A stretch of DNA of 5,567 nt from an uncultured Eubacterium sp. (GTDB lineage Bacteria; Bacillota; Clostridia; Peptostreptococcales; Anaerovoracaceae): assembly GCA_900543485.1 (NCBI GenBank), contig UQRM01000059.1, positions 1-5,567 of the forward strand, written 5' to 3'. Below the pieces are notes generated by a model. That model was not told where the DNA came from, searched no databases, and saw only the letters and a list, made by a program, of their open reading frames with translations. The translations under genes and the position numbers were made by a program. Shown here piece by piece: positions 5,532 to 5,567 of this stretch (positions are counted from its first letter, which is position 1; each line of letters begins with the position of its first letter).

Positions 5532-5567
5532 AATATGGTCAATAAATGGCGGGCTTTTCGACGCAGC

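Larger units (their letters stand above)
5113..5567. other. Right-edge region without a gene
   Basis: I see no protein-coding gene on either strand in these 455 bases. The only open frame of note is the tail of a 76-codon frame that overlaps the DUF6198 gene out of frame, and it looks like a shadow. The stretch holds a long nested inverted repeat (5181-5430) and a rightward promoter (5503-5531). No conventional terminator for the marR/DUF6198 operon is obvious, so the long palindrome may take that role. Confidence 0.6.

Overview
The window looks like the chromosome of an anaerobic, low-to-moderate G+C Firmicute of the class Clostridia. The signs are strong AGGAGG-type ribosome binding sites, sigma-A style promoters with 17-base spacers, a clostridial butyryl-CoA dehydrogenase-like enzyme, a class A flavodiiron protein, and a membrane protein of the YczE/DUF6198 type. 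A butyrate-type or amino-acid fermenter, perhaps near Anaerovoracaceae/Peptostreptococcales, would fit, but that placement is a guess from protein flavour only.

Layout. Positions 1-362 hold no recognisable gene, only short open frames and two adjoining inverted repeats. A promoter (388-416) overlaid by a perfect 14-bp inverted repeat (363-403) drives a two-gene operon. The first gene (489-2408) encodes a three-part fusion: a complete acyl-CoA dehydrogenase, the C-terminal FAD-binding domain of electron transfer flavoprotein alpha, and a rubredoxin. Seventeen bases later comes a complete flavodiiron protein (2426-3649), followed by a hairpin terminator (3691-3730). A second operon has its own promoter with two TTAG-N4-CTAA operator-like sites and encodes a MarR-family repressor (3928-4338) and a six-helix YczE/DUF6198 membrane protein (4357-5112). 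The last 455 bases hold no gene. They contain a roughly 250-base nested, imperfect inverted repeat (5181-5430) and a near-consensus promoter (5503-5531) pointing out of the right edge.

How the genes may work together. Flavodiiron proteins reduce O2 (or NO) to water (or N2O) with electrons from rubredoxin. The upstream fusion carries all the carriers needed to move electrons from an acyl-CoA to rubredoxin. The operon therefore reads as a possible water-forming acyl-CoA:O2 oxidoreductase split over two polypeptides, an oxygen-defence route fed directly by acyl-CoA rather than by NAD(P)H. This is inference from architecture and gene order. The MarR/DUF6198 pair appears to be a separate, self-regulated unit.
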